Positions 15,065-27,698 of a stretch of DNA of 64,000 bases are shown piece after piece (position 1 is the first letter of the stretch; the number at the start of each line of letters is the position of its first letter). The stretch is taken from contig JAIXMN010000025.1 in assembly GCA_025716815.1 (NCBI GenBank), positions 496,001 to 560,000 of the forward strand. Direction: 5' to 3'. The DNA comes from Dichotomocladium elegans (Eukaryota; Mucoromycota; Mucoromycetes; Mucorales; Lichtheimiaceae). The notes under the pieces were generated by a model, which did not search any database, was not told the DNA's origin, and saw only the letters and a program-made list of their open reading frames with translations. A program made the position numbers and the translations under genes.

Positions 15065-15414
15065 CGTCAAAGGGAGAGAGGGGTTGAAAAACGAAAAAAC
15101 TCAAAAGGGAAAAAATAATTTTATGGCTTTTTGGGCGGGCTCGCTCACGCACGCACACCCACACACACACTCGCTCGCTCGCTCGCTCTTTCTCCCTGTC
15201 TCTCTGTTTCCCCATAAAGTCCGCTGGAGTAGATGATAAAAATGGTTGTGGCACCTTTGGTATACATTGTAGTACGTAAGCTTAGGCGCTTCTCACCCAA
15301 GTTGAATGATCGTCAGGAATACAGAGAAAGAGTTTATACAAATCAATAAATAAAAAGAGGATGGTCTGTACGGGTGGATTAAGTGGGGGGGGGTGTTGGG
15401 TGGGAGATAACGGG
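15065..15414. other. Intergenic, CGCT-rich simple repeat
   Basis: About 350 bp upstream of RRP6 and downstream of the ADF-H/PH gene. It holds a CACACA then CGCT-repeat tract at about 15151-15187 and a G-run near 15386-15395. No coding sequence. Confidence 0.5.
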
Positions 15415-17140
15415 TTATTGGGCATAAGCAACGGTCTGTAGAGCAGCAAAGATGGTGTGGCATTGAGTCCGGTTGTCTGCAGAGATTTTGAAAGACCCAT
15501 TTGCCTTTGTCTCCAGGACGAAAGAATTCGGCAGAAAAGTCTCGCGGTCTGGGTCAATTTGGCTCAGACGCACCACCACCTTGAGATCAATGATACCCAC
15601 AGGTGTAGGGCTCTAGATGCATACATAGATGTTAGGATAGGCAGCAGCATGGAGCATTTTTTTTTTTTTTTACTTGCCAACTCATCGCGATAGAGGACCA
15701 ATTTTCTGTCACGGACAATCATAAATCGACGTCGCCAAAACTACATGATGGAGGTAAGAAGCACAGCAATAGCAATGATCAATGTACTCGAGATATACGT
15801 ACCGGACTAGGCTGCGGCTGGACAGAGACGTATCCGGCCAGGACCATATCGGCTTCTTGCATTCGGTACTTCATCGCCTGCGCTTCTCTACGCCGATGCT
15901 CCTCTTCCTCCATCAATCTCCTCTTCTCAGCTTCCTGCCGCTTCATCTCTTCCTCGACACGTACGCGCTGCGCACTCGCCTCCTGCTCGGCGCGGAGACG
16001 GGCGTCCACTTCTGCGCGTCTGATCCGCTCTTGTTCTTGTTGTTGTTCTTCTTTTTCACGTCGCGCACTATCGCGTCCAGCCGCTATGGAAGCCTGCTGT
16101 ATCTTCTTCTTGCTTTCTTCTGCAAGCAGGGGTATTTGGATATCTTGGTCATTGTTAGGTGGCGCGACGACCGGTTGCTGTTGTTCTTTGGGTGACGCTG
16201 CTGTCTCTTGCCGAGGCGAAGTCTCGTTTGCCTCGACAAAGGATTCAGGCTCTTCGGTGAGAAGCTGCTGCTGCTGTTCCTGAAATTGCTGCTGTTGATG
16301 CTGAAATTGCTGTTGCAGCTGGTCCGGGGTGGGAGTCCTACGCTTGGACATGGATGCGCGTTTTCGCTCAGACATAGAGAGCGGGCGCGATCGATTCGGG
16401 ACTTGCTTCTCACCAAGCTTGAGCCTGGTCCGGATGTTGTTATCGCTCACGTCGCTCATGGATGAGGCGGTGAGCTGCGCATGATGTGACTTTAGCAGGT
16501 TCGCGACGGCTCTACTATGCACAAGTGCCCGAGCTATGCATTTATCCAGTTATAAATTCATAACGCATAAGAACCATACTGCAACTTGCCTCGACGGACG
16601 CCACTGAACAACGACGAGATGGAAAAGGGAAAAAATGATAGATCACAAATTATAACGCATGTCTAGATATCACAACGGGGGGCGAGGAAAGAGAGATAGA
16701 AAAAAAGGGGGGAGGGTTCTTCGTATAGTACCTCACTTGTGCTGATACCCAAGTAATGAGGATAAACCGGTCATCCACTCGAACAAAACCATAAAGTACC
16801 TCGTCCGAAAGATGCGTCCGAAACTCGCTGTGTATCATATTCGTCATTTGTAATCAATAAAAAGAAAAATTATGCGATGCTTCTTCTTCCCCGCCTCCCC
16901 CCTCCTATCTCTCTCTCTCTTTGTGGCATACCTTAAACCACCTGTGCCTTTCGAGTATAGCGAAATGACATCGCGCGTGTCATGATAACCGAGGAGCATC
17001 CTGCCGAAGCAAGAGTAAAACTCTTATTGAGTTGAAAACCGAACAACCAATTGTTGAAGTTCAATTTACCAATCAGTGTCTTCATATTGCTCGATTTCCG
17101 CGTACGCCTGCTGAATCTTTGGGTCAGACAGATCGCACAT
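15415..17140 (-). CDS. ADF-H (coactosin-like) plus PH domain protein
   Basis: Seven exons on the minus strand: 17070-17140, 16932-17000, 16732-16827, 16590-16603, 15803-16533, 15678-15740, 15415-15612; 413 residues. Residues 1 to about 125 form an ADF-homology domain of the coactosin type (MCDLSDPKIQQAYAEI, YGFVRVDDRFILITW, ALVHSRAVANLLKSHHAQLT), which in this family binds F-actin. A Gln-rich and then Glu/Arg-rich coiled-coil region follows (about 150-310). The last 100 residues look like a PH domain (GYVSVQ, FWRRRFMIVRDRKLVLYRDE, VGIIDLKVVVRL, ending IFAALQTVAYAQ), which may bind phosphoinositides. A role linking cortical actin to membrane is inferred. Introns 4 and 6 use GCAAGT (GC-AG) donors, and exon 4 is only 14 nt. 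Confidence 0.8.
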
Positions 17141-18010
17141 GATGATGAGGAAGAATAAATAAAGAGCACAACGGCCCGTCGCACTCGTATATTTCTAGTG
17201 GTATGTATTGTACGACATTACTTATTGTACCCAGGAGGAGGGGGGGAGGAACTATCCACGGTTGGACTGAGTTCCGAGACCTTTGGGCTCAATTCCTGCA
17301 CCCACCCCCGGCATTTTTTTACAAGGTATGTGTGTTATCAAAGTGTTTTCGCATATAATGCGTTTACTTCCATCCATATCATCCTGAAAAAAAAAGCAAT
17401 CAACTTGAGGTGCATGACTATTGTATGCACTGTCCTGAGACCCTGACCTGTATAGTCTATCTTTGCCATGGTCACGCTAGGATTTCAAATTACCACGCAG
17501 TTGCCTAGGTGAAAGAAGCAAGGTTCGACATAATTTCAAACGGATGTTTTGAGAAGGATTTGACTGCATGTTTCTGCGAAAACAGCTACTGTAGAAGGGA
17601 TCCATGTCCACTCACTCAGTACAGTATGCATCATGATGGGCCATTGTACTTAACGAACCTGGCATGTTAAAACATTAATGAGATGGCCCTGGAGCAACGG
17701 CTAGAACGAGCTGATCGGATTAATGGATGCAAGACGACAATCTATCGATTCCATGAGAAACGAAAGCAAAAAAAAGCGGGACCTCAGGTACCATAATATA
17801 CCATTGTATCCAAATAAATCCAGTGCAAATGCGACTTCGCCATTGAAAAACGCTGTATATTGGAGAACGAGGGAATAATAATAAAAATAAAAAAAGGCAT
17901 GTACAACAAGAGGTGGAAGAGGGGGATATACAAATGAAAAGAATCCTACATCTTCTTTTCCGGTATCAAACATGAAATTTTACAAAGGGTGGGGGAGGAT
18001 CTTTTTTCTT
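17141..18010. other. Intergenic, no gene recognised
   Basis: About 870 bp between two minus-strand genes. It should contain the promoter of the ADF-H/PH gene and the 3' end of the CLIP-like gene. No supported open frame or RNA gene. Confidence 0.5.
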
Positions 18011-21000
18011 TTAGAAAGTCTCGTTCTGGTTCGGGCAAGACTCTGTCCTATGAAGTCCATACTCATCGCAGTTGACGCAGAACTAGATGGTCCGTGTGTG
18101 TGAGCAACTCTAATCCATGTTCTCTTCCTCCCCCACCCCAACTTACAGGTCTATCAACCTCGGCTTTGTGCTTCTGCGGAACCACAACTTTGCAGCTCAT
18201 CAGATCGTGCCCAGGCTGATCGCAAAGTTCACAGAACAGCGCATTATCCGATGCGCTGCTCGTCGTTATCCCCTTCGGCGACGCCGCCACGGACGGGATG
18301 GATGACTGTCGCATCTCATCTTGCTGCTTAAGGAGCTGTTTCAAATCACTCAGTTCATCTCGCAATCGCTTCGACTGCTTTCTCTCCTTCTCGAGGGCCT
18401 CCTCGAGATCTGCCTCCTTGAAGATCTTTGATTCGATCAAGCCCTCAAGTTCGGCCACTTCTCGGTTAAGTGCATCCATCTGGCGCTTGTGCATCCGCTC
18501 GTCCTCAATGTGTTTGTCATTGAGTTTGCGGACCTCTGAAGCCTGTTTGAGGCTAAGACGCTCCATCTGCCGTTTCATTTCGACCAACTCGATTTGAAGC
18601 TGTTTCACGCGCTCCTCGTCCGTGCCACACATCTCAAGGTTGCCGATCGTTGGCTGCGAACCCGTGGTGTTCTCATTTTCTGCATGGAGTTTTTCTACTT
18701 CATCCATTAACTTCATGCATTCGTTCTCCACCTGCTTGTGCGACTCAGTGAGGGAGTCGAATTCCTTCGTGAGGCGTTTGTTTTCCGCCTGAAGGCTCTC
18801 GACCTGCAGTTTAAGCTTACTGTCCGACTGGGCCTCGAGCTGAATACTTTCTTTCTGCTTGAGTAGCATCGTGTTCTGCGCACTCAGCTTCTCAATCTCC
18901 TTTCGCAGGACATCCAACTCCTTTTCGTGCTGTGCTCGCTCCTTAAGCAATGCTTCCGGATCTCCACCGTGTTTGCGCAGATCATTCAACGCCGCCTCTG
19001 TGCGGGCCCTGCTTTCCTGCGCAGTCGCGAGATCGCGCTCCGCTTTCTCCTTCGCCTCTATGAGACGACGGACCTCGCCTTCGGTTCTCTTCTGGTTTTC
19101 GACGGCCGAGCGGACGTCGTCGAGATACTTGTTACGTGCGTTCAGCTGTTCCTCATAATTCGCCTGGAGCCGCTGGACATCCTCCTGGAGCTTCTCGTTT
19201 TCTCTGGCCTGGCTTTCGGCTTGCTTTATCTGGTTGCGAAGCTTGTCCGACTCACTCTTGAGGGATTCGTATTGCTCCCGTTCTTTCGAAAGCATCTCCA
19301 TCGAGGCCTCGAGTTTATCCTCGAGCCGCTTTCGTTCGCTCTCCCAGACGGCCTTGATCTTTTCAACCTCGTCGCATGTATCGCGAGCGTTGACCAACTG
19401 GGATATTTCTTGCTTGAGCTTGTCGACTATTGCCTGCATCTCCTTTTGCTTGCGTCCGCTCTCTTCGGACTTTGATGACTGTTCGCGCTTGAGCTCCTCA
19501 ATCGTAGACTCGTACGTCTCGATGGCTTCCAGGCCTGCTTTGCGCAGGTTCTCGCGTTCCTTTTCTAAGGCAATTACCTTGCGTCGCTCATCATCGAGAC
19601 TGGCCTTGATAGCCTCCATGTCGACACGATGAAGCTCGACCGAGCTCTCGTAGAGCTCAATACTCTCCATGCCTGCGCGTTTGAGTTCGTCCACAGACTG
19701 CTCGAGTCCATCAATTCGTGTGCGATATTCCTCCACGAGGCTTGTCTCGCGAGCAAGACTCTCCTTGGTCTGCGTCAGTTGACGCTTGAGTTTATCAAAC
19801 TCGTCTTTTGTCGCACAATCTTGGTGGGCTTCCCACTTGGTTTCCAGGTCCTTGATCTCCTCCTTGAGCCGTTCCTTCTCGCGCATATGACGCTCGCAAT
19901 CGGCTTTGGTGCGGCGTACCTCCCGCTCTCGCTCCTCAATCGTATTGCGATGCTGCTCAACTTGCTCAGTAAGAGTGGTCAGGAAGAAATCCTTGGCGCG
20001 CATGGAGTCCATGAGCGAGCCCATTTTCTCGTGCACTTCCTCGATTTCCAGTTCCATTTGCATCTGGCGCTCGCGCATCTCCTCGGGATCATCCGAGAAA
20101 AAGTTAGACGTGGTAGGTACTGCGGCACGCGCTTCGGCCGCGGCTGCTGCCTTGGTAGCCTCTGCCTCGGCATAAGCAACCTTTTGCTCCAGCTCACGAA
20201 CTCGGGACTCGATCTGAACCTTGTCCTTGCGAGTCTCTGCAAGTTCGGTCAGGAGCTGATCGCGCTCCTTGATGAGCTCAACCTGTTCCGTCTCAAGCTC
20301 TTTGACGCGGTCCTCGAGCTTACGGATCTGGCTCTGGATGGTGTCTTTTTCTTGGTCCCATTGCTTCTTTGCATTTTCATGCTCCGTTTTGATCTCGTCA
20401 ACAATCGCCTTGTGGCCTTCGAGAGAAAAGGACCCACCGCTGCCGGAATTGAGCAGGACAGAGCGCTCGAGGATCTGCTCTGCAGTTTTGTTTTGGGTGT
20501 TCTCAAGCTTCAGGAATTTGTTCTCGGCTTCGAGAACCTCTACCCGGAGCTGAAGCTGCTGGACACGCATGACAGCCTCGTCGGGTGCAGATGCGATGGC
20601 CTCGCCTAATATGCGCTCAAGGCGCGCGTGAGAATCGATTGATTTAGACGAGGCTAGATTGACAGGCGCGGGCATGTCGGTCAGCATCTCGTCGTCTTCA
20701 TCTTCGTCTTGGTTCGGAGTGACGGCCGGAGAAGGAATAGAGTCGGTGGTGGACCGGCGGTGGATCGGGGCGGGCGATTGGATTCCAGCAGCCCTTGCGG
20801 CCGGGGTGGTGGATGGCGGACGGCGAAAGCTGGCGGGACGAGCGGTCATGGACGAGGACCGTTTGCCCTGCTGTTGCTGCGTGAGCTGCATAGCTGTCAT
20901 TCCGACATACCGAGCCGCTCTTGAACCGGGCGTGATCTGAGGCGACGGTGAACGAGGATGTTCGTTCAACGACTTTACTTTGTTCGCCTGGACAAACAAG

Positions 21001-21636
21001 CCTGTGCGGGGTGGACAAGTGAAATAGCGGATTCTTTCAAGACAAGGCAAAGATTGTCAATGAATGATTTCTTCTGGAATCTTTAGAATCTCGCCTTAGC
21101 TCATCTTCTTACCCTTGAACTGCGCCATCGTTTTTGCCGGTCCCGACAATGTCCAACTCAATGCCAGCCCATTCGCCGTCTTTGAATTGGGTAGTGCCCA
21201 GGAACCGGAGAGTACCAACAATGCCCATCGAGTCCACAGCCACACGCTCGCCGATACGGAATGGCGCGCTGCTTTTGGACACGGGGAATTGTTGCTGTTG
21301 GGGTGCTGATGGCATCGATTTTCTAACGGAAGAATTTCTGGACGAGGCAAGCGATGAGCGAGGCGAGGTCATGGCAGTCTGGGCGGAGCCAGTGGATGAG
21401 AGCGAGTAACGGGATAATGAAACGGGCGATTCCATGTCCTCATAGGATGAGATCGAGGCGCGTGAAATAGAAGGAGTCCGAGTTGATTTGGATGTTTTTA
21501 AGGACGGAACGGGTGGCGGAGGAGTGTCGTCTTGGTGGTGCTTCCTCCGTCTAAGGTCGAGCGAGGGCTGGCGGGAGAGCCTTTTTTGGTTGGAGGATGG
21601 CGCTGGGATTCCCCTAGCACTAGGTAGTCGTGACAT
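18011..21636 (-). CDS. CLIP1: CLIP-170-like microtubule plus-end tracking protein
   Basis: Three exons on the minus strand: 21113-21636, 18147-21033, 18011-18082; 1160 residues. A Ser-rich basic N-terminus leads into one CAP-Gly domain (about 125-200; RIGERVAVDSMGIVGTLRFLG, then GKNDG and YFTCPPRTGLFV). It is followed by about 800 residues of continuous heptad-type coiled coil. The end carries a CCHC zinc knuckle (CELCDQPGHDLMSC), a second Cys/His knuckle (CVNCDEYGLHRTESC) and the C-terminal residues ETF. CLIP-170 family proteins dimerise through the coil, bind the tubulin tail through CAP-Gly and fold back through knuckle/EEY-like C-termini. The last exon is only 72 nt but supplies the second knuckle and the ETF end. 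There is one CAP-Gly, as in yeast Bik1, not two as in animals. Confidence 0.88.
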
Positions 21637-23116
21637 GAAAGGGGACGATGGTTATTCGGTGGTTATGTAAGAAAAAGGGAAAGAGAGAAGGGAAGAGAAG
21701 AAAACCGGAAAGCTATCTTATTTGGTTTGCTTTCTGGGCCCCTCCAGGTCATGCGATTAAAACGGGTGGGTGGTGTACGAGTTGCATCCGTTGCACTGCT
21801 CATAATTTTATGAAGGTCTTGTCCTACCCCGCCTGGCTACACAACAGCCACACGCGCACACAAACTCGCTCTTTTTTTTTTTCGCCTTGGTGGTCCCGAT
21901 GACCTCAGGCGTTTAAAATGCCATTTGGATTCATTTCGTAATTCTTTGTACACACACCTTTGTTCCTCTGCTCGCTCTCTCACGTCCATCTCTTCTCCTC
22001 GGGTCCCCAAAAAGAAGGAGAAAGATCATTTTCTTGGTTTAGAACCTTCCCAAAACCAGTTGTGAATCAAGAGAAAGACAGGGAGAGGCAAATATGCCGC
22101 AGGTATTGTGGACGGGTACAACCGTTGCATTTTCACCCTTGCGCACAGCAGATAATTCACCTACCTTTCTCATATCTTTGATAACTCCATCGTTTTCATT
22201 TCTTTCCTTGTGACCGTCCCCTGGATTACCATGTGCGTCAGCATACCTGAAAATGACACTTGCAGATCGTGGACGTAGCACATTATCATGATGGGGAGGG
22301 GAAAGGGAGGGGAAGGAGAGAGGGAAGCAAGGGGGAGGGGTTACAAATATTTCCGCGCCGCTCCAAAAATGCTACCCTAAATATCCCTCCTATGCCCACA
22401 GATTGCAAGTAGCACGTATTACGCTTACAGAAAAAAAAAAGTCTCATGTGAATATCCGGTAGTTTCGTATCAAATGAGATGCCATGTATGTGATCCCAGA
22501 AGAAAAGTAGTATTAGAGAATGCGTTTGCTCGCTCGCACCCTCGCTCACTCAGTAAACCGAAACTACAGAGCAGCTCCGATGTACCTGGATGATTTGACA
22601 CTCAACCGGTTCGCAGCATATCAAGCCCCGTCATTGTCGTGTTGTGTAGAAGTTGTCATGGTTTAGATAAGCTTTTTTTTCTTTTCTGTCCTTGCTCAAC
22701 ACTATCATGTGGTACTCTTGAATTTGTCGCCTGATCTACCAGCCCTTTTTTTTAGCTGTGTGGTCTTTTACGATCCATACGACTCATCCCAAAATACAAA
22801 TGATCATTCTGGACCGTCCTTTTGAATACAACGGAAGCATTATAAAATGCAATAAACGCAGCCCTCCTATGCATGCAATGAGAGTACGTCTCATATTGCA
22901 AGGTGGGAATGCAAGCATTCATATAGCACATCGCTCCTACCTTTGTAGCGCTTCCTTCTTCTAAAAAGCAAATCCCCCTCCCAAAAAAAAACTTCGTCAT
23001 TTTGCTCTGCCATAGAGCCGTATTACTTTTTCTTGTGCTGTTTGAAGATAGCACTTGGGAAAGTTATGGGCACTTCATTATTATCATTAAATAATAATAA
23101 TAAGTCAGTTATTGTT

Positions 23117-23154
<38 letters not shown>

Positions 23155-23989
23155 GTGTGTGCGTATGTGCATTTAGCTAGTTTCTCCTACTTTTTCCCTT
23201 GTGTGCAGGTGGTACCATCATAGCACGATTTGCCCATGCAGTACCCCAAAAAGCTAGAATTGGAAAAGTCCGGAACGTAATTGTCCATCTTTAATTTTGC
23301 ACAGACTTTTTTTGTTCCATCAACAAAGAAAAGAAGGCGAAGGGAGATGTATGCTGTAGCGAAAGAGGAGGGTTCTCCACACACGCACACACACGCAGAG
23401 AGAGAGAGGCGTGATGGACTGCGGAGGAGGAAGACAGAGCACGGACCATGTTGGTTTAAGGGGAGGGAAGACGATGGCTTCCATCCCCATTACTCTGTGT
23501 CACAATTCCGTGAATCCGATAATACATAATTCTTCGTTTCACGAGAGATCTCACCTCGCATATCCGTATTATAGAGAGATGCCAAGAGAGCACCACCACA
23601 AATGTATACGGGCTTTGTCAATGCTCAAATAGCAGTAGGTATTCAGGAAATATAAGACATCATGACGAAACCGGAGAGGGGGTCTTTCCGTATCTCCCTT
23701 TCTCGGACCGGACTATTATCTTGAGAATAGTTAGCACTCCTCTATCCTTCTACGCGTATATGTGACTTGGCTAATTCATTCTGTCTCTCCCTCCCCCCGC
23801 ATAGCGCTTTTCGATGGTGTTCAGGATCTATACATTCACGTGTGGTGACATATCGCACAGTTCTACGTGACGTTTCCGACACGGATCGACGAAACCATGC
23901 GAGGCTTTTTACATGATCCAAATATACACTCGATATGGCATATTGTTCCTACGTTACTCTGATGCAGCCCAAAAGTTCCCCAACGTTGT
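21637..23989. other. 2.35 kb region without recognised gene
   Basis: No gene that I can support on either strand. It contains the promoter side of the CLIP-like gene, poly-A/poly-T runs, an ATAATAATAATAAT stretch near 23089-23103 and a CT/GT microsatellite at 23121-23165. A minus-strand frame ending near 23190 encodes a short Cys-containing peptide, which I regard as chance. Confidence 0.5.
23121..23165. repeat. CT then GT microsatellite
   Basis: Thirty bases of CT repeats followed by a short GT-rich part, outside any supported gene. Confidence 0.85.
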
Positions 23990-25703
23990 TTATTGCGCTA
24001 TGTCAATTGCGGAAGCTGACGAGACGAAAAGATGCTCGACTGGAATCCGGGGTGTGAATGGGCATTCTGAATAGTCATTATACCTGGTCCTTTCAAAAAA
24101 TCGACATTCGAAACGATGAGAAAAGATGCGCGGGCACTGGCCAAAGAGCTGACACCGACGCCGAATAGTACACACATGCCGAAGTTCAAAATAGCGGAGG
24201 TTTCTGGCCATCAGAATCAGGTTGCCCAAATCAAGATGTTGCCTTGTCTGTCCTCGGTTCAGAGTGCCTGTGCAGTCAAGCTCGAGGACATGGAGGCGTC
24301 TGGCGCTGTCTCGTGCAAATCGATAGAGCCCGTCGGACGAGTAGTGTCCTATGGAGCCGCCCGAGATGCAGAGGTAATCGAGTTTACGACAACGGCTGCT
24401 GAGTGTTTCCAGAACGTGATCGGTGATACAAATGTCTTTTGATGATGATGCAGGGCCTATCTTTTCGCTCCGTACAATCAACGTATGGAGCTGGGCTGAA
24501 TGCGCTAAAAAGGAAGCAAGCATCCTATCAGGAGTGACTTGCGAATCCTCCTCGCCGTCCTCGGATAGATCCATCACGCCATGGTCGCCCATGGACTCAT
24601 CGTCAGAGGACGAATCTTCCTCATCGTCTGTCGAAGAGCCGTCATCTTCTTCGACTATGGGCATAATACGGAGTATCAGCTCCTCGAGATATGGAAACTC
24701 GCACTCCATAAGACCATATCGCACGCTTACGCCTTCAAGGTAAAGGCGTGTCAATGTGCACGCGTAATGTTGGAGCAAAATTTCCCATGACCCTATTAAG
24801 GAAGCTGATCTCGGAAGAGAATAGCCTAGCACGGTGCCGTTTCGCTCTTCGTCTCGGTGCTCCTGGTTGTGGATCAGATATCGACGGGCGCCAAGCGTAG
24901 TAAACAGACATGTTCGCAAGGAACGGATCGGAGGAACCAAAAGTTGTGAAAATAAGCGACGGTGCAGCACGCGTGCGAAATTGATATCTAAATGGACGAG
25001 GAATGGACTGGCGAGGACGAGTTCTTCTGCGACTACCTCAAAAACATTTGCACAATCGCGGCAGTCTGGACCGAGAGAGATCGTGATATGGGTCAGAAAA
25101 GTGGTTATTACGGAGCGATACCAGAAAAAGACGACATGGGGTTCTTGCCCATCAATGCTGAAGCCAGACAAGTCTTCGTCGTGGATAGCGATTGTGAAAT
25201 GTCGCAATCGCCTGCTGTGGAAAAACAGGTTGACTAAAGTCTCCATCGGCAAGCACAGTGGATCCACCACAGAAAGTTGCTCAACGGCATCAAGTTGATG
25301 AGTCATGGCATATCTCTCGAGGTGACGGAAGTTTCTATAGTCCAAACGATGGATCCCTATGGAATGGACGCTCAGTAACGCTTTGTTGGTTATATATAGC
25401 AGGAAGGCGGGGACGGGAATACCCACGGATATGAGTTGCGGGATGGCATCCCATGCTTTGGATAAATAAAACTGCAAAACAGGACATACGGGATGCTCTG
25501 AGCTCTACTGAGTTCGATCGCCAGTACCGCATCATATCGATCTGCCGTCGGCCGTCTCTGACAGACATAGCCTGGATAAAAGTAGTGTACATGAGTTGAG
25601 ATACTCCAGCGCATCGGACCAAGTCTTCTGGAGACAAATATGCGGCGATCTCGAGGAGGATCTCCAGTGGAAGATGCGTCAGACTGGATACGTTCATACT
25701 CAT
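23990..25703 (-). CDS. F-box protein with leucine-rich-repeat-like C-terminal region
   Basis: Two exons on the minus strand, 25563-25703 and 23990-25504, about 551 residues. The N-terminus is a clear F-box (about residues 8-46: LTHLPLEILLEIAAYLSPED, then VRCAGVSQLMYTTFIQAM), the Skp1-binding motif of SCF ubiquitin ligases. The rest has leucine-rich, repeat-like segments (LVHLDINFARVL, LTRLYLEGVSV, FPYLEELIL, LDYLCISGGSIG, LRYFELRHVCT) typical of mucoralean F-box/LRR-like proteins. An acidic insert of Asp/Glu/Ser runs (about 24560-24660) splits the repeat region. The 58-nt intron is my choice: it uses a GTCAGA donor and restores frame between the F-box and the long downstream frame. The substrate is unknown. 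Confidence 0.75.
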
Positions 25704-27698
25704 AATGTTTAGAAGGAAGAAAAGCAAGAGAGAGCTTTTGTATTGTACTCAGATCAATGACACATATTATTTTGTTTCGCCCGGACATAGCTAAATATAA
25801 ATCATAATGGAGCCGTATGAGGTCGCCGGATTACAAAAAAAAGTCGGGTTTTACCCATAAATCTTTTACGCGCGATGACAAAACAAACATCGCATAGATC
25901 CTTTTCTTTTATAGGACGGAATAGAAGAAAAAGATCAGGAAGCTGCTCTAAAACCAACTCGAGTGCTACTAACCAAAAATGTGCCAAATGTAGAAACAGA
26001 CCGGGGTAGGACAAAGAGAGGAACAAAGAACTAGGTTACAGAGGTGAGTGTTTGGTTCTTCTCATTACATATCGGGTAACTACCAAAAACAAGGAGGGCG
26101 ATGGCAGTAAGGCAATTATTTGGTCGGTTCAAGTAAAATAAGTAGGATGATGTTTATCATGACAATTTACAACAGCGCGCGTGTGTGTGTGTTTGTTTAT
26201 AAATGAAAATACGTGCATCATTATACACACGCACGTTCAAATCAGGCAACTGTCATAGGCAACTTTGATGCAGTTGGGAGTCTAATACACGGCCGACGGT
26301 TCACAACGCCGACTCTCTCACTACTGTACCTCGATGTATCTGCGCAATCTTTGTGCTGGATCTCATTTATCAAGCAAGTTCACTGTATCTGTCACATCTG
26401 ATGGATTGAATTACGCTTGATGCAATGGTTTGAGCCTGAATACGTTTTAGCCTGAGTCATCGCCTGTGTGTATTCTTTCTTGGTCACCAAGAAGATGACA
26501 TCTGGTCAAAATACGCAGAACCACGCTTGTCCATGAAAAAATCAAACGGTTCGTTCAAACTTAGCAGCAAAGAGTCTTCTGAGGGAGGGTATCGTCTGAT
26601 GCATTAAGGTGCACCTAGTGCAATATTGTCACTCATATAGAAAGTCATTGATGTTTGCCAACCCTATTAAATCTCGATTTCCTATAAATAATGGAGGTTC
26701 TAAGCGAATGATCAATCCATCCTTGGCCTCCTTTCCATATCCTGTATGAACCTTTATGTCGACTTGCTTTTCATTTGAATCTAACTAGGCTGATCAATCG
26801 TACCTCGTACTATATGAGTTGCCTCTGGTGGTTCGCTCGCGTTTTCTCTCTGCCGGCGCATCCCCGCTGGTCCCAATGTGCTCTTGCCGCTGCTCCTGGC
26901 ACATCATCCGGTCCCTCCACCACGGTTATTGCCATGTGCATGTCGGATAAGCCTGTGGTATGTGCCGGGTAGGTAAGCTAAAATATAAAGGGTACGAAAT
27001 TTATTTTGGAAAAGAAAGTAATGGAGTCTCTTAGAAGCATTTCCAGAAATGAACAATTGATTGTTCCTTCATTTTTTTCATTTGTAAGTTATTCCTTTTG
27101 CCGTAACAGAGATGTGCGCTCGTTCTCATCATAAAAATGCTATAAAATTGGAACTATTTCTTTTGGTCAGTATGTAATTAGAGTAAACCGCGAGTCGATA
27201 GCATGGTGGCCGATTTCGGAAGGCGTCAAAGGCCTCAGGCATGCCAGCTCTGTTCCTGAAAAGACTATTTACGGATACTCATCAAGCAACAAGGCGCGTC
27301 GGATTATGCGCAATCACAAATATTTGACGGTGGCCTTGCTGTAGATATGTGTATATATCTTATCCAGGGCATCATAAGGCATGATCAGCATTACCTATCG
27401 GGTGATGTTGTACAGAAGGAGAGATCAAACAAGGACAGCGTCCGAGATCATACGCCGGCGTTCCCTAAAAAAAGAATGGTTCGGGTTGATCAAGTGCGGT
27501 GGCGTGGGTGGAAGAGAGAAGGGGGTGTTTGCGCATTCAGTACAAATAAATGAGGTTATGTGAGCGCTCTCTTGCCTTGAAGCAACTTCGCCTCTCACTC
27601 CTCTTCCCACACTTCTATGCATTTCCCCAACACAATAATCTCCATCGTTGAACGATAAGACCGAATCCTTCATTTCTCCTCTTCCGTCTCCTATCGCC
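25704..27698. other. 2.0 kb region without recognised gene
   Basis: This lies between two divergently transcribed genes, so it must hold both promoters. A TATAAATA element occurs at about 26684, with an ATG-started frame (about 26816-26970) downstream. That frame is short, Trp/Cys/Pro-containing and not recognisable, so I do not call it a gene. Confidence 0.45.

Noticed and set aside
18117..21018. Long plus-strand ORFs opposite the CLIP-like gene.
   Set aside because: They are antisense shadows of a long coiled-coil coding exon. The minus-strand frame has clear domains.
23187..23390. Minus-strand ORF encoding a Cys-containing peptide, looking like a small secreted protein.
   Set aside because: No signal peptide, starts inside a microsatellite and has no convincing upstream exon. 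Likely chance.
25472..25489. An 18-nt GTATGT...TTGCAG stretch in the F-box gene looks like a complete mini intron.
   Set aside because: Too short for splicing, and removing it does not join the F-box frame to the long downstream frame. The 58-nt intron at 25505-25562 does.
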